A DNA stretch of 64,000 nt from Mimachlamys varia (lineage: Eukaryota > Mollusca > Bivalvia > Pectinida > Pectinidae), in the NCBI GenBank assembly GCA_947623455.1, contig OX392532.1:3162001-3226000 (forward strand), given 5' to 3'. This document shows, piece after piece, positions 1-12,873 of this stretch (position 1 is its first letter; each line of letters opens with the position of its first letter). The translations under genes were made by a program, and so were the position numbers. The notes under the pieces are model-generated. The model was not told the origin of the DNA, did no database searches, and was given only the letters and a program-made list of their open reading frames with translations.

Positions 1-3000
1 AGATCCTTATACTTCATTGGATACCAAAACTCCTCAAATCCTTATACTTTATTGAATACCAAAACTCCTCAAAGATCCTTATACTTCATTGAATATCTAA
101 ACTCCTCAAAGATCCTTATACTTCATTGGATACCAAAACTCCTCAAAGATCCTTATACTTTATTGAATACCGAAACTCCTCAAAGATCCTTATACTTCAT
201 TGAATATTTAAACTCCTCAAAGATTCTTATACTTCATTGGATACCAAAACTCCTCAAAGATCCTTATACTTTATTGAATACCAAAACTCCTCTTAGATCC
301 TTATACTTCATTTGATACTGAAACTCTTCAAAGATCCTTATACTTCATTGAATACCAAAACTCCTCAAACATCATTATACTTCATTGAATACCAAAACTC
401 CTCAAACATCATTATTCTTCATTGAATACCAAAACTCCTCAAAGATCCTTATACTTCATTGGATACCAAAACTCCTCAAACATCATTATACTTCATTGAA
501 TACCAAAACTCCTCAAACATCATTATTCTTCATTGAATACCAAAACTCCTCAAAGATCCTTATACTTTATTGAATACCGAAACTCCTCAAAGATCCTTAT
601 ACTTCATTAGATACCAAAACTCCTCAAAGATCCTTATACTTTATTGAATACCGAAACTCCTCAAAGATCCTTATACTTCATTGAATATCTAAACTCCTCA
701 AAGATCCTTATACTTCATTGGATACCAAAACTCCTCAAAGATCCTTATACTTTATTGAATACCGAAACTCCTCAAAGATTCTTATACTTCATTGAATATC
801 TAAACTCCTCAAAGATCCTTATACTTCATTGAATACCAAAACTCCTCAAAGATCCTTATACTTTATTGAATACCAGACTCCTCAAAGATCCTTATACTTC
901 ATTTGATACTGAAACTCCTCAAAGATCCTTATACTTCATTGGATACCAAAACTCCTCAAAGATCCTTATACTTTATTGAATACCAAAACTCCTCAAACAT
1001 CATTATACTTCATTGAATACCAAAACTCCTCTAAGAATCTTATACTTCATTGGATACCGAAACTCCTCAAAGATCCTTATACTTCATTGGATACCAAAAC
1101 TCCTCAAAGATCCTTATACTTCATTGGATACCAAAACTCCTCAAAGATCCTTACATTTCATTGGATACCAAAACTCCTCAAAGATCCTTATATTTTATTG
1201 GATACCAAAACTCCTAAAAGATCCTTATACTTCATTGGATACCGAAACTCCTCAAAGATCATTATACTTCATTGAATATCTAAACTCCTCAAATATCCAT
1301 ATACTTCATTGAATTCCAAAACTCTTCAAAGAACCTTATGAATGTACTTCACTGGATACCAAAACTCCTCAAATATCCTTATACTTCATTGGATACCGAA
1401 ACTCTTCAAAAATCCTTAGAATTCAATGGATACCAAAACTCCTCAAAGAGATCCTTATTCTTTATTAAATACCAAAACTCCCCTAAGATCCCAATACTTC
1501 ATTGAATACCAAAATTCCTCAAAGATCCTTATACTTCATTGAATACGAAAACTCCTCAAAGATCCTTAATTCATTGGATACCAAAACTCTTCAAAGAACC
1601 TTATACTTCATTGGATACCAAAACTCTTCAAAGATCCTTTTACTTCATTGGATACCAAAACTCCTCAAATATTCTTATACTTTATTGAATACCGAAACTC
1701 CTCAAAGATCCTTTTACTTCATTGGATACCAAAAATCTTCAAAGAACCTTATACTTCATTAGATGCCAAAACTCCTCAAAGATCCTTATACTTCATTGGA
1801 TACCAAAACTCCTCAAAGATCCTTATACTTTATTGAATACCGAAACTCCTCAAAGATCCTTATACTTCATTGAATATCTAAACTCCTCAAAGATCCTTAT
1901 ACTTTATTGGATACCAAATTTCCTCAAAGATCCTTATACTTCATTGGATACCAAAACTCCTCAAAGATCCTTATACTTCATTGAATATCTAAACTCCTCA
2001 AAGATCCTTATACTTCATTGGATACCAAAACTCCTCAAAGATCCTTATACTTTATTGAATACCGAAACTCCTCAAAGATCCTTATACTTCATTGAATATC
2101 TAAACTCCTCAAAGATCCTTATACTTTATTGAATACCAAAACTCCTCAAAGATCCTTATACTTCATTTGATACTGAAACTCCTCAAAGATCCTTATATAT
2201 CATTGGATACCAAAACTCCTAAAACATCCTTATACTTTATTGAATATCTAAACTCCTCAAAGATCCTTATACTTCATTGGATACCAAAACTCCTCAAACA
2301 TCATTATACTTCATTGGATACCAAAACTCCTCAAAGATCCTTATACTTTATTGAATACCGAAACTCCTCAAAGATCCTTATACTTCATTTTATATCTAAA
2401 CTCCTCAAAGATCCTTATACTTCATTGGATACCAAAACTCCTCAAAGATCCTTATACTTTATTGAATACCGAAACTCCTCCAAGATCCTTATACTTCATT
2501 GAATATCTAAACTCCTCAAAGATCCTTATACTTTATTGAATACCAAAACTCCTCAAAGATCCTTATACTTCATTTGATACTGAAACTCCTCAAAGATCCT
2601 TATATTTCATTGGATACCAAAACTCCTAAAAGATCCTTATACTTTATTGAATATCTAAACTCCTCAAAGATCCTTATACTTCATTGGATACCAAAACTCC
2701 TCAAACATCATTATACTTCATTGAATACCAAAACTCCTCAAACATCATTATACTTCATTGAATACCAAAACTCCTCAAAGATCCTTATACTTCATTGAAT
2801 ATCTAAACTCCTCAAAGATCCTTATACTTCATTGGATACCAAAACTCCTCAAAGATCCTTATACTTTATTGAATACCGAAACACCTCAAAGATCCTTATA
2901 CTTCATTGAATATCTAAACTCCTCAAAGATCCTTATACTTCATTGGATACCAAAAGTCCTCAAAGATCCTTATACTTTATTGAATACCGAAACTCCTTAA

Positions 3001-6000
3001 AGATCCTTATACTTCATTGAATATCTAAACTCCTCAAAGATCCTTATACTTCATTGGATACCAAAACTCCTCAAAGATCCTTATACTTTATTGAATACCA
3101 AAACTCCTCAAAGATCCTTATACTTCATTTGATACTGAAACTCCTCAAAGATCCTTATACTTCATTGGATACCAAAACTCCTCAAAGATCCTTATACTTC
3201 ATTGGATACCAAAACTCCTCAAAGATCCTTATACTTCATTTGATACTGAAACTCCTCAAAGATCCTTATACTTCATTGAATACCAAAACTCCTCAAAGAT
3301 CCTTATACTTCATTGAATATCTAAACTCCTCAAAGATCCTTATACTTTATTGAATACCAAATTTCCTCAAAGATCCTTATACTTTATTGGATACCAAAAC
3401 TCCTCTTAGATCCTTATACTTCATTTGATACTGAAACTCCTCAAAGATCCTTATACTTCATTGGATACCAAAACTCCTCAAAGATCCTTATACTTTATTG
3501 GATACCAAAACTCCTCTTAGATCCTTATACTTCATTTGATACTGAAACTCCTCAAAGATCCTTATACTTCATTGGATACCAAAACTCCTCAAAGATCCTT
3601 ATACTTTATTGAATACCGAAACTCCTCAAAGATCCTTATACTTCATTGAATATCTAAACTCCTCAAAGATCCTTATACTTCATTGGATACCAAAACTCCT
3701 CAAAGATCCTTATACTTTATTGAATACCGAAACTCCTCAAAGATCCTTATACTTCATTGAATATCTAAACTCCTCAAAGATCCTTATACTTTATTGAATA
3801 CCAAAACTCCTCAAAGATCCTTATACTTCATTTGATACTGAAACTCCTCAAAGATCCTTATATTTCATTGGATACCAAAACTCCTAAAAGATCCTTATAC
3901 TTTATTGAATATCTAAACTCCTCAAAGATCCTTATACTTCATTGGATACCAAAACTCCTCAAACATCATTATACTTCATTGAATACCAAAACTCCTCAAA
4001 CATCATTATACTTCATTGAATACCAAAACTCCTCAAAGATCCTTATACTTTATTGAATAACGAAACACCTCAAAGATCCTTATACTTCATTGAATATCTA
4101 AACTCCTCAAAGATCCTTATACTTCATTGGATACCAAAAGTCCTCAAAGATCCTTATACTTTATTGAATACCGAAACTCCTTAAAGATCCTTATACTTCA
4201 TTGAATATCTAAACTCCTCAAAGATCCTTATACTTCATTGGATACCAAAACTCCTCAAAGATCCTTATACTTTATTGAATACCAAAACTCCTCAAAGATC
4301 CTTATACTTCATTTGATACTGAAACTCCTCAAAGATCCTTATACTTCATTGAATACCAGAACTCCTCAAACATCATTATACTTCATTGAATACCAAAACT
4401 CCTCAAACATCATTATACTTCATTGAATACCAAAACTCCTCAAAGATCCTTATACTTTATTGAATACCGAAACTCCTCAAAGATCCTTATACTTCATTGA
4501 ATATCTAAACTCCTCAAAGATCCTTATACTTCATTGGATACCAAAACTCCTCAAAGATCCTTATACTTTATTGAATACCGAAACTCCTCAAAGATCCTTA
4601 TACTTCATTGAATATTTAAACTCCTCAAAGATCCTTATACTTCATTGGATACCAAAACTCCTCAAAGATCCTTATACTTTATTGAATACCGAAACTCCTC
4701 AAAGATCCTTATACTTTATTGAATACCGAAACTCCTCAAAGATCCTTATACTTCATTGAATATCTAAACTCCTCAAAGATCCTTATACTTCATTGGATAC
4801 CAAAACTCCTCAAAGATCCTTATACTTCATTGGATACCAAAACTCCTCAAAGATCCTTATACTTTATTGAATACCAGACTCCTCAAAGATCCTTATACTT
4901 CATTTGATACTGAAACTCCTCAAAGATCCTTATACTTCATTGGATACCAAAACTCCTCAAAGATCCTTATACTTCATTGAATACCAAAACTCCTCAAACA
5001 TCATTATACTTCATTGAATACCAAAACTCCTCTAAGATCCTTATACTTCATTGGATACCGAAACTCCTCATAGATCCTTATACTTCATTGAATATCTAAA
5101 CTCCTCAAAGATCCTTATACTTCATTGGATACCAAAACTCCTCAAAGATCCTTATACTTTATTGAATACCGAAACTCCTCAAAGATCCTTATACTTCATT
5201 GAATATCTAAACTCCTCAAAGATCCTTATACTTTATTGAATACCAAAACTCCTCAAAGATCCTTATACTTTATTGAATACCAAAACTCCTCAAAGATCCT
5301 TATACTTTATTGAATACCAAAACTCCTCAAAGATCCTTATACTTTATTGAATACCAAAACTCCTCAAAGATCCTTATACTTCATTGGATACCAAAACTCC
5401 TCAAAGATCCTTATACTTTATTGAATACCAAAACTCCTCAAAGATCCTTATACTTTATTGAATACCAAAACTCCTCAAAGATCCTTATACTTTATTGAAT
5501 ACCAAAACTCCTCAAAGATCCTTATACTTTATTGAATACCAAAACTCCTCAAAGATCCTTATACTTCATTGGATATCTAAACTCCTCAAAGATCCTTATA
5601 CTTTATTGAATACCAAAACTCCTCAAAGATCCTTATACTTCATTGGATACCAAAACTCCTCAAAGATCCTTATACTTTATTGGATACCAAAACTCCTCAA
5701 AGATCCTTATACTTCATTGGATACCAAAACTCCTCAAAGATCCTTATATTTTATTGAATATCTAAACTCCTCAAAGATCCTTATACTTTATTGGATACCA
5801 AAACTCCTCAAAGATCGTTATACTTCGTTGGATACCAAAACTCCTCAAAGATCCTTATACTTCATTGAATACCGAAACTCCTCAAAGATTCTTATACTTC
5901 ATTGGATACCAAATCTCCTCAAAGATCCTTATACTTCATTGGATACCAAAACTCCTCTAAGATCCTTATACTTCATTGGATACCAAAACTCCTCAAAGAT

Positions 6001-6045
6001 CCATATACTTTATTGGATACCAAAACTCCTCAAAGATCGTTATAC
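1..6045. repeat. 37-bp tandem repeat array (about 163 units, truncated at the left edge)
   Basis: The unit begins AGATCCTTATACTTCATTGG and continues ATACCAAAACTCCTCAA, 37 bp in all, and it repeats almost without interruption. Unit variants recur (TTTATTGAATACCGA, GAATATCTAAAC, CAAACATCATTA, TTTGATACTGAA), so the array has higher-order structure. Because 37 is not a multiple of 3, a frame free of stops cycles through three units and gives a spurious 37-residue peptide repeat, with open frames up to 236 codons. These start and stop at random unit variants and have no gene context, so I do not call them genes. The array enters from outside the window and ends abruptly at a GATCGTTATACGCAGC junction. 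Confidence 0.97.
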
Positions 6046-6744
6046 GCAGCGCTTCATTGCTGACTCAATACAGTGTAACTGCTCAACAAAGCCTTCATCA
6101 AACCGTCGTACTGCCTTTCATACATATGTAGTACAAATACAGCAAGGCTACAGCCTTGTCGTAAGTCACTATCCGAGGGGGCTGGAGATAACAGCGACTC
6201 GTTAATTCAGGTGCTGTTTGGACAGATATTCAATTGATGTCCATTAAAAAGACAAACTCTAAATATCAGAATGGTAACTCTGGTCATTTAACTAAAGAGT
6301 TAATAGTGCAATCGTGGGGTTGGGGATTCAAATAACGAATCCGCTGTCAGAAGTAGATTTGAGATTTTGGAATTAAATAATGAATCCACTGCAAGCAGAG
6401 GTTGCAGTTCACCGAGTATTCTAAAAACGAATAAACTGTTGAATTCGGCCCCATAATTACACTGTATACTGCAGAAGTGGAATTAATGGGATGTGGATTT
6501 TGGAAAACTCGAAAGATCTTCTAACCAATCTTAAGCAATCCCGAGTCTTCCATCCTGTACACTTCCGCACATCATACAAAACTGAAAGAACGTCTTCGAT
6601 TTCTCATTATAAGAGCTTTCTTTTCAGAAAAAAAGTGGACGATGATACAGATATATGGTTGTGAGCTACCTTGGAACATACTTGTTACTTGCCAATAAAA
6701 CGTCAACGAAAACATCCTGCAACCAAGACACAATGCTACGCAGA
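6046..6744. other. Unique sequence between two satellites; no gene seen
   Basis: AT-rich single-copy-looking DNA. No splice-flanked open frame or RNA gene was recognised. The only identifiable piece is a short retroelement scrap near 6630-6690. Confidence 0.6.
6630..6690 (+). pseudogene. Short scrap of the reverse-transcriptase element
   Basis: The DNA around ATACAGATATATGGTTGTGA is similar to the segment just upstream of the reverse transcriptase at 45450-45500. Translated in the matching frame it reads RYMVVSYLGTY, against RYKYMVVSYLGAY in the 45-kb copy, with an in-frame stop just before it. Only about 60 bp is recognisable, and it abuts the next satellite. It is an isolated relic with no function visible. 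Confidence 0.6.
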
Positions 6745-9225
6745 AGATGTGGTAAATTTGAGCACACCAATACGATATGGTTAATGTGAGCTCACCAATT
6801 TGATGTTGTAATGTGAGCGCACCAATAAGATGTTGTAATGTGAGCGCACCAATAAGATGTTGTAATGTGAGCGCACCAATAAGATGTTGTAATGTGAGCG
6901 CACCAATAAGATGTTGTAATGTGAGCGCACCAATAAGATGTTGTAATGTGAGCGCACCAATAAGATGTTGTAATGTGAGCGCACCAATAAGATGTTGTAA
7001 TGTGAGCGCACCAATTAGATGTGGTAGAGGGCGCCAATTAGATTTGGTAAATGTAAGCACACCAATAAGATGTTGTAATGTGAGCGCACCAATTAGATGT
7101 GGTAGAGGGCGCCAATTAGATTTGGTAAATGTGAGCACACCAATAAGATGTTGTAATGTGAGCGCACCAATAAGATGTTGTAATGTGAGCGCACCAATAA
7201 GATGTTGTAATGTGAGCGCACCAATTAGATGTGGTAGAGGGCGCCAATTAGATTTGGTAAATGTGAGCACACCAATAAGATGTTGTAATGTGAGCGCACC
7301 AATTAGATGTGGTAGAGGGCGCCAATTAGATTTGGTAAATGTGAGCACACCAATAAGATGTTGTAACGTGAGCACACCAATACGATATGGTTAATGTGAG
7401 CTCACCAATTAGATGTGGTAGAGGGCGCCAATTAGATTTGGTAGAGGGCGCCAGTTAGATTTGGTAAATGTGAGCACACCAATAAGATGTTGTAATGTGA
7501 GCACACCAATAAGATGTTGTAATGTGAGCACACCAATAAGATGTTGTAATGTGAGCACACCAATAAGATGTTGTAATGTGAGCTCACCAATTAGATGTTG
7601 TAATGTGAGCACACCAATAAGATGTTGTAATGTGAGCACACCAATAAGATGTTGTAATGTGAGCACACCAATTAGATGTTGTAATGTGAGCACACCAATA
7701 AGATGTTGTAATTTGAGCGCACCAATTAGATGTGGTAGAGGGCGCCAATTAGATTTGGTAAATGGAGCACACCAATAAGATGTTGTAATGTGAGCGCACC
7801 AATTAGATGTGGTTGAGGGCGCCAATTAGATTTGGGAAATGTGAGCACACCAATTAGATGTTGTAATGTGAGCGCACCAATTAGATGTGATAGAGGGCGC
7901 CAATTAGATTTGGGAAATGTGAGCACACCAATAAGATGTTGTAATGTGAGCGCACCAATTAGATGTGGTAGAGGGCGCCAATTAGATTTGGTAAATGGAG
8001 CACACCAATAAGATGTTGTAATGTGAGCGCACCAATTAGATGTGGTAGAGGGCGTCAATTAGATTTGGGAAATGTGAGCACACCAATAAGATGTTGTAAT
8101 GTGAGCGCACCAATTAGATGTGGTAGAGGGCGCCAATTAGATTTGGTAAATGGAGCACACCAATAAGATGTTGTAATGTGAGCGCACCAATTAGATGTGG
8201 TAGAGGGCGTCAATTAGATTTGGGAAATGTGAGCACACCAATAAGATGTTGTAATGTGAGCGCACCAATTAGATGTGGTAGAGGGTGCCAATTAGATTTG
8301 GTAAATGTGAGCACACCAATAAGATGTTGTAATGTGAGCGCACCAATTAGATGTGTTAGAGGGCGCCAATTAAATTTGGGAAATGTGAGCACACCAATTA
8401 GATGTTGTAATGTGAGCGCACCAATAAGATGTTGTAATGTGAGCACACCAATAAGATGTTGTAATGTGAGCGCACCAATTAGATGTGGTAGAGGGCGCCA
8501 ATTAAATTTGGGAAATGTGAGCACACCAATTAGATGTTGTAATGTGAGCGCACCAATTAGATGTTTTAGAGGGCGCCAATTAGATTTGGTAAATGTGAGC
8601 ACACCAATAAGATGTTGTAATGTGAGCGCACCAATTAGATGTGGTAGAGGGCGCCAATTAGATTTGGTAAATGTGAGCACACCAATAAGATGTTGTAATG
8701 TGAGCGCACCAATTAGATGTGGTAGAGGGCGCCAGTTAGATTTGGTAAATGTGAGCACACCAATAAGATGTTGTAATGTGAGCGCACCAATTAGATGTGG
8801 TAGAGGGCACCAATTAAATTTGGGAAATGTGAGCACACCAATTAGATGTTGTAATGTGAGCGCACCAATTAGATGTGGTAGAGGGCGCCAATTAAATTTG
8901 GGAAATGTGAGCACACCAATACGATATGGTTAATGTGAGCTCACCAATTAGATGTGGTAGAGGGCGCCAATTTGATGTGGTAGAGGGCACCAATTAGATG
9001 TGGTAGAGGGCGCCAATTAAATTTGGGAAATGTGAGCACACCAATTAGATGTTGTAATGTGAGCGCACCAATTAGATGTGTTAGAGGGCGCCAATTAGAT
9101 TTGGTAAATGTGAGCACACCAATAAGATGTTGTAATGTGAGCGCACCAATTAGATGTGGTAGAGGGCGCCAATTAAATTTGGGAAATGTGAGCTCACTGA
9201 TAAAATGCTGTAAATGTGAGTGCAA
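6745..9225. repeat. 27-bp / 78-bp higher-order tandem repeat array
   Basis: Three related modules that all begin CCAAT(A/T)AGAT recur: one of 27 bp (…GTTGTAATGTGAGCGCA), one of 23 bp (…GTGGTAGAGGGCG) and one of 28 bp (…TTGGTAAATGTGAGCACA). The left part is mostly 27-bp monomers. Much of the rest is the 23+28+27 = 78-bp trimer, with a further run of 27-bp monomers at about 7470-7710. Both 27 and 78 are multiples of three, so long frames stay open on both strands (251 and 267 codons). They encode only the repeated peptide (for example VSTPIRCCN) and are not credible genes. Confidence 0.97.
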
Positions 9226-11181
9226 CATTACAACTACTCATATAAATGGTTTGATATGGGGTTGCTTATGAAGAAATATTTTCACTTTACATTATGACTG
9301 AACGCATGGGCTCAGTAGAGCGTGCGAAATGCATCCGCATCATTTGTTAAAGTTGGTCCGTCAGTGTGACACATTCTACAGAAGGGCCATGCCCGAGGCG
9401 GGTGAATTACTGCCTGTTCGGTCTGATTTAGCGACTCTGTTATACTGTGTGACTGATGGTCTCCATTGTACATGAAGCTTCACAGCCATACCACTTACTG
9501 TTACCACTTCTTACATCTAACCTTCCACAATTCTTACATTAAAGTTTTTTATTATTACATTAAGAGTTGTACATGTAACAAACGCTTACAATGGGGCGTT
9601 TCATAGGAGAGCGGGACTGAAAACTACCACAGGAGCTGAAACGGTGTTACAAAGATGGTTCTTGAAAATTCAGCTTTCTTTTGATCGAAAATTTATAGAT
9701 TACAACTGTTCATGTTCTGCCGAGATAACGTCACGCCCGACAATGAAAACCTCCACAACTACAAATGAAACAACGTTCACAAAAAAAAAATAAAACAAAA
9801 AAAACAGAGTGATACATTGTATGTTGTGTAATAAATTCGAGCGTGAAAACCGTTTTGGACGATATTTGCAAAGTATATTGTACATTTTGTAATACATTAT
9901 TTTCAAACAAGAGATTTTACAATGTAAATCTCTAAAGCACATTTGAGCAATAAGTAGCAAAAAAAGTGAAACGTGAATTTGAAACACCAACAAATGGAAC
10001 ATCACGTCAAGTGGGGATTTGACTGTAAATGTATTTAGTAGGTGGCGCCACATCCGTGCTTCAGTTTCGCGGTTGAAATGTAATGACATGACATTATCAT
10101 ATAGGCAGTGTTGTCGTAGGATATGAAATAATTATCATTAACAACTTGATATGTTTTCGATACGATCTGGAGCTGCAATGATGTTAGAAGTTTCCGATAT
10201 TCCCAGACAGGCTGTTGTGTGTGCTGTAGACTCTATACCAACGTAGATGTACTTACATGGTCACGTGGGAGACCTAACGCACGTGAGAGTGAGGAGAGTT
10301 AGAGCGCGACCAGTTGTCGGGCTCCATCAGCACTAAGCGGGCGCTAAACATGAATACGAAAATGATTTTGTACTCAAATCCTCGTAAATATGATTCGTAG
10401 CCTTCACAGATTTAGTGAGCATTAGCAAGCATCACGACTGTAAAATACGATTTCACTCAGAAAGATGGCTACAGGAGGACATATTATGATATGATTTGTG
10501 TCCATTGCCAGCTTTTGTAGAAGACTGTCACGCCCTGTGATTTATTATTTAAATGAGCATAAACTGGTGATGTTATATTGCTACAAGTTGACCGTTAGCT
10601 ACACCGGTGTAAGGAGACGCCACTTGTGTGAGGGAGTGTGTTTATTCTTTTCCAGATTTTAATCATTTGGAAACGTATGCATATAAAAATTTGCTGTGGC
10701 GCTTTATCAAGTGGTGCGTGACAATATTGTCATATTATGGTATACACATAAAGTATTTGTATGGCTACTGGAGGTCGGAACGAATATAAGGGCAAGAAAT
10801 AATTGTCTTGTCTTCGTTTATGTCTAAAAGACAAAACTACAATTTGTGCGTTTGGTGTGAATTCTTTGAAGATATTTGCAAAACCATACAATTTTAAGGA
10901 TTAGCATTATAAGAGGTTCTGATACAACACGATTTAACAGTGACCAGTCACAGTGTAAACAGTGACAATGTCCTCACCCTGGATTTAATCGCGTATGACG
11001 ACCCCGTAAGACTCCCGAATATCCGAGAGTGGATTGTTATGTATTGAGTAAGATAGTTGGCCGGCTGGCAGCAGTACGGTATACCACTCAGCAGACCGAC
11101 CAGTATAGTAAGCGGGGTGTGCCGCGGTGTCTATAGTAGCGAGCTCCTACATCGGGACACCTTCCACAAACTCTATCAAAT
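9226..11181 (+). other. Region upstream of the secreted-protein gene; promoter not resolved
   Basis: About 2 kb with no tandem array and no convincing coding exon. It must hold the promoter and 5' untranslated region of the gene starting at 11182. I see no clear TATA box in the last 150 bases. An in-frame TAG at 11137-11139 sets the upstream limit of the reading frame. Small open frames here (for example the minus-strand one at 9700-10089) lack splice context or recognisable motifs. Confidence 0.4.
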
Positions 11182-11236
11182 ATGGAGAAACATTACATTC
11201 TGTGTGTACTAGCAGTCGCCGGGTACTTTTGTGCAG
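11182..11236 (+). CDS. First coding exon of a secreted protein (signal peptide)
   Basis: The ATG at 11182 has A at -3 and G at +4, and an in-frame TAG lies 45 bases upstream, so this start is well supported. The exon encodes MEKHYILCVLAVAGYFCA, a short charged N-terminus followed by a hydrophobic core typical of a signal peptide. It ends at GCAG|GTAAGTG, a near-perfect splice donor, after one base of codon 19 (phase 1). The exon at 55960 begins in the complementary phase and completes codon 19 as Val. That gives A-V-A before Gly, which fits the -3/-1 rule for signal peptidase. Expected product: precursor of a protein entering the secretory pathway. The family is not recognised. Alternatives: another exon lies between the two, or this exon serves other isoforms. 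Confidence 0.7.
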
Positions 11237-12873
11237 GTAAGTGACAATTTTAATGTTTTTGAAGTGTTGACTGGTTCATTCTGTAGTTATAATGTAGCAG
11301 AGGTCACGTTTACAAGTTCATCCGGTTATTTAATCAGTACATTGTCAACATCGTATACAGATAAAATACCATCGTCGGAACCACGTCCCACCGAATAGGC
11401 AAAGGAATACAGTGAGGCATATGTCACATTTTATATACATAATTGTATATAGAAGTACGCCTATGTAGAATATTCATAAAACAACAATGAGTCAGTTATT
11501 GAATAAAATGTTTAAATTACTATAAAGAGTACAAGAAGCTACGGAGGAAGCGAGCTTAGTTAACATGGGAACTATTTACTTACTATGTATACTATTTGGG
11601 ATCCGTAGGAAAGTTTGTGAATATAATAGTACCCCATAAACAAAAGACATGTACAACACCGAAACTGGTACGTGTTGATAAATGGCAGCATGTATTTCAG
11701 GGCTACACTTGAATGGACAACATACAGACACGATGTTTAGAGCTGTCCCTTCACAGGTCTTAATGAAGAACACATGTCGAAACAATTTATAGTGTTTTCA
11801 AACATGAAACTTCACTTAAAGGAAACACAGTGTGTTTTAACGTGAGGACAGAGGCCATATCTTACATTTCAGCGCGTGAACGCGTGAGGGGGAGAGTCGT
11901 CATGAGGCTTTGTCCAGCACTAATTATGCACAAACCATTCTGTACTCGCGTAAAAAAATCAATATTTGATGGAGTTGAATGAGGGGGATGTCTTTTGATC
12001 CCCGATCTGGTTTACATCTGCCCCTCATTTAGGTCAGCGTTAGGCCGCCGGGGGTTCACATCACTGCCAGGCGTGTGTCAATCGGAGGGAACAATCGAGG
12101 AGGCAGAACTGTGGCACGCCGGGTCACCTTAGTGACGCTGGAACACGGGGCATGGCCTTATATATGTAAACAGTGGACTTCTGACCTAGGTATTGTTTGT
12201 ACATAAATAGACTTTACATTGACCTAGAAACATGTACCACCTGGGACTGACCAAGGTACCTCGTGTACAGGTAGCAGGTATAGTCGGCTAAACCGGTGTT
12301 TTAACGTCCTATGTCAATATTTGAACAGTAGATCTCTGGAAACCCGATTTCGTAATTACTTTACTTGAATGTCTGTTGTAATCGTAAAATAAATGTGATC
12401 AGTGATAAAAAGATGTGACTTATAGATGTGACCAGTAACGCTTTTGAAAATAAAACAAATTGTACCTCCTATCTAGTCCGAATCCTGATATCATTTCATA
12501 AGGACCACCTCTCTAGGAGCACGCATTGGATTTTATTTCACATGTACACTAAAAAGGACAATTTAAATTACCATGAAATCGATCTGATTGCAATAAAGAA
12601 TAACGAAGCATACATGTAACATCAATGACCAATCAACGGGAGGAAGCAATGCATTTATATTAATAAAGACTTGTCAGACTAGTGCATTTAGGAGGTTATG
12701 AAGCAGAGAAACAAGTCCGCAGGGAAATCAGAAATAGGTTCAGAATGGGCTTAATACAATCGAGTAAATTACTTAATAACGGAGAATAAGCATTAGAAAT
12801 GTTCTTCAAAAAACTGTACATATTTCTTAATGAGCGCTTATACTGTACTTTTTGCGAAACAAAAAATTTATTG
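11237..12873. other. Intronic DNA after exon 1; no feature seen
   Basis: Ordinary AT-rich sequence with a GC-richer patch at about 12000-12140. No tandem repeat, RNA gene or coding exon was recognised. Confidence 0.5.

Noticed and set aside
6745..9225. Possible CRISPR array, because of regular short repeats
   Set aside because: There are no unique spacers; repeats are contiguous modules of one satellite, and the DNA is eukaryotic.
9300..9360. Possible tRNA-like box A (GGGCTCAGTAGAGCG)
   Set aside because: No box B at the right distance and no paired arms.
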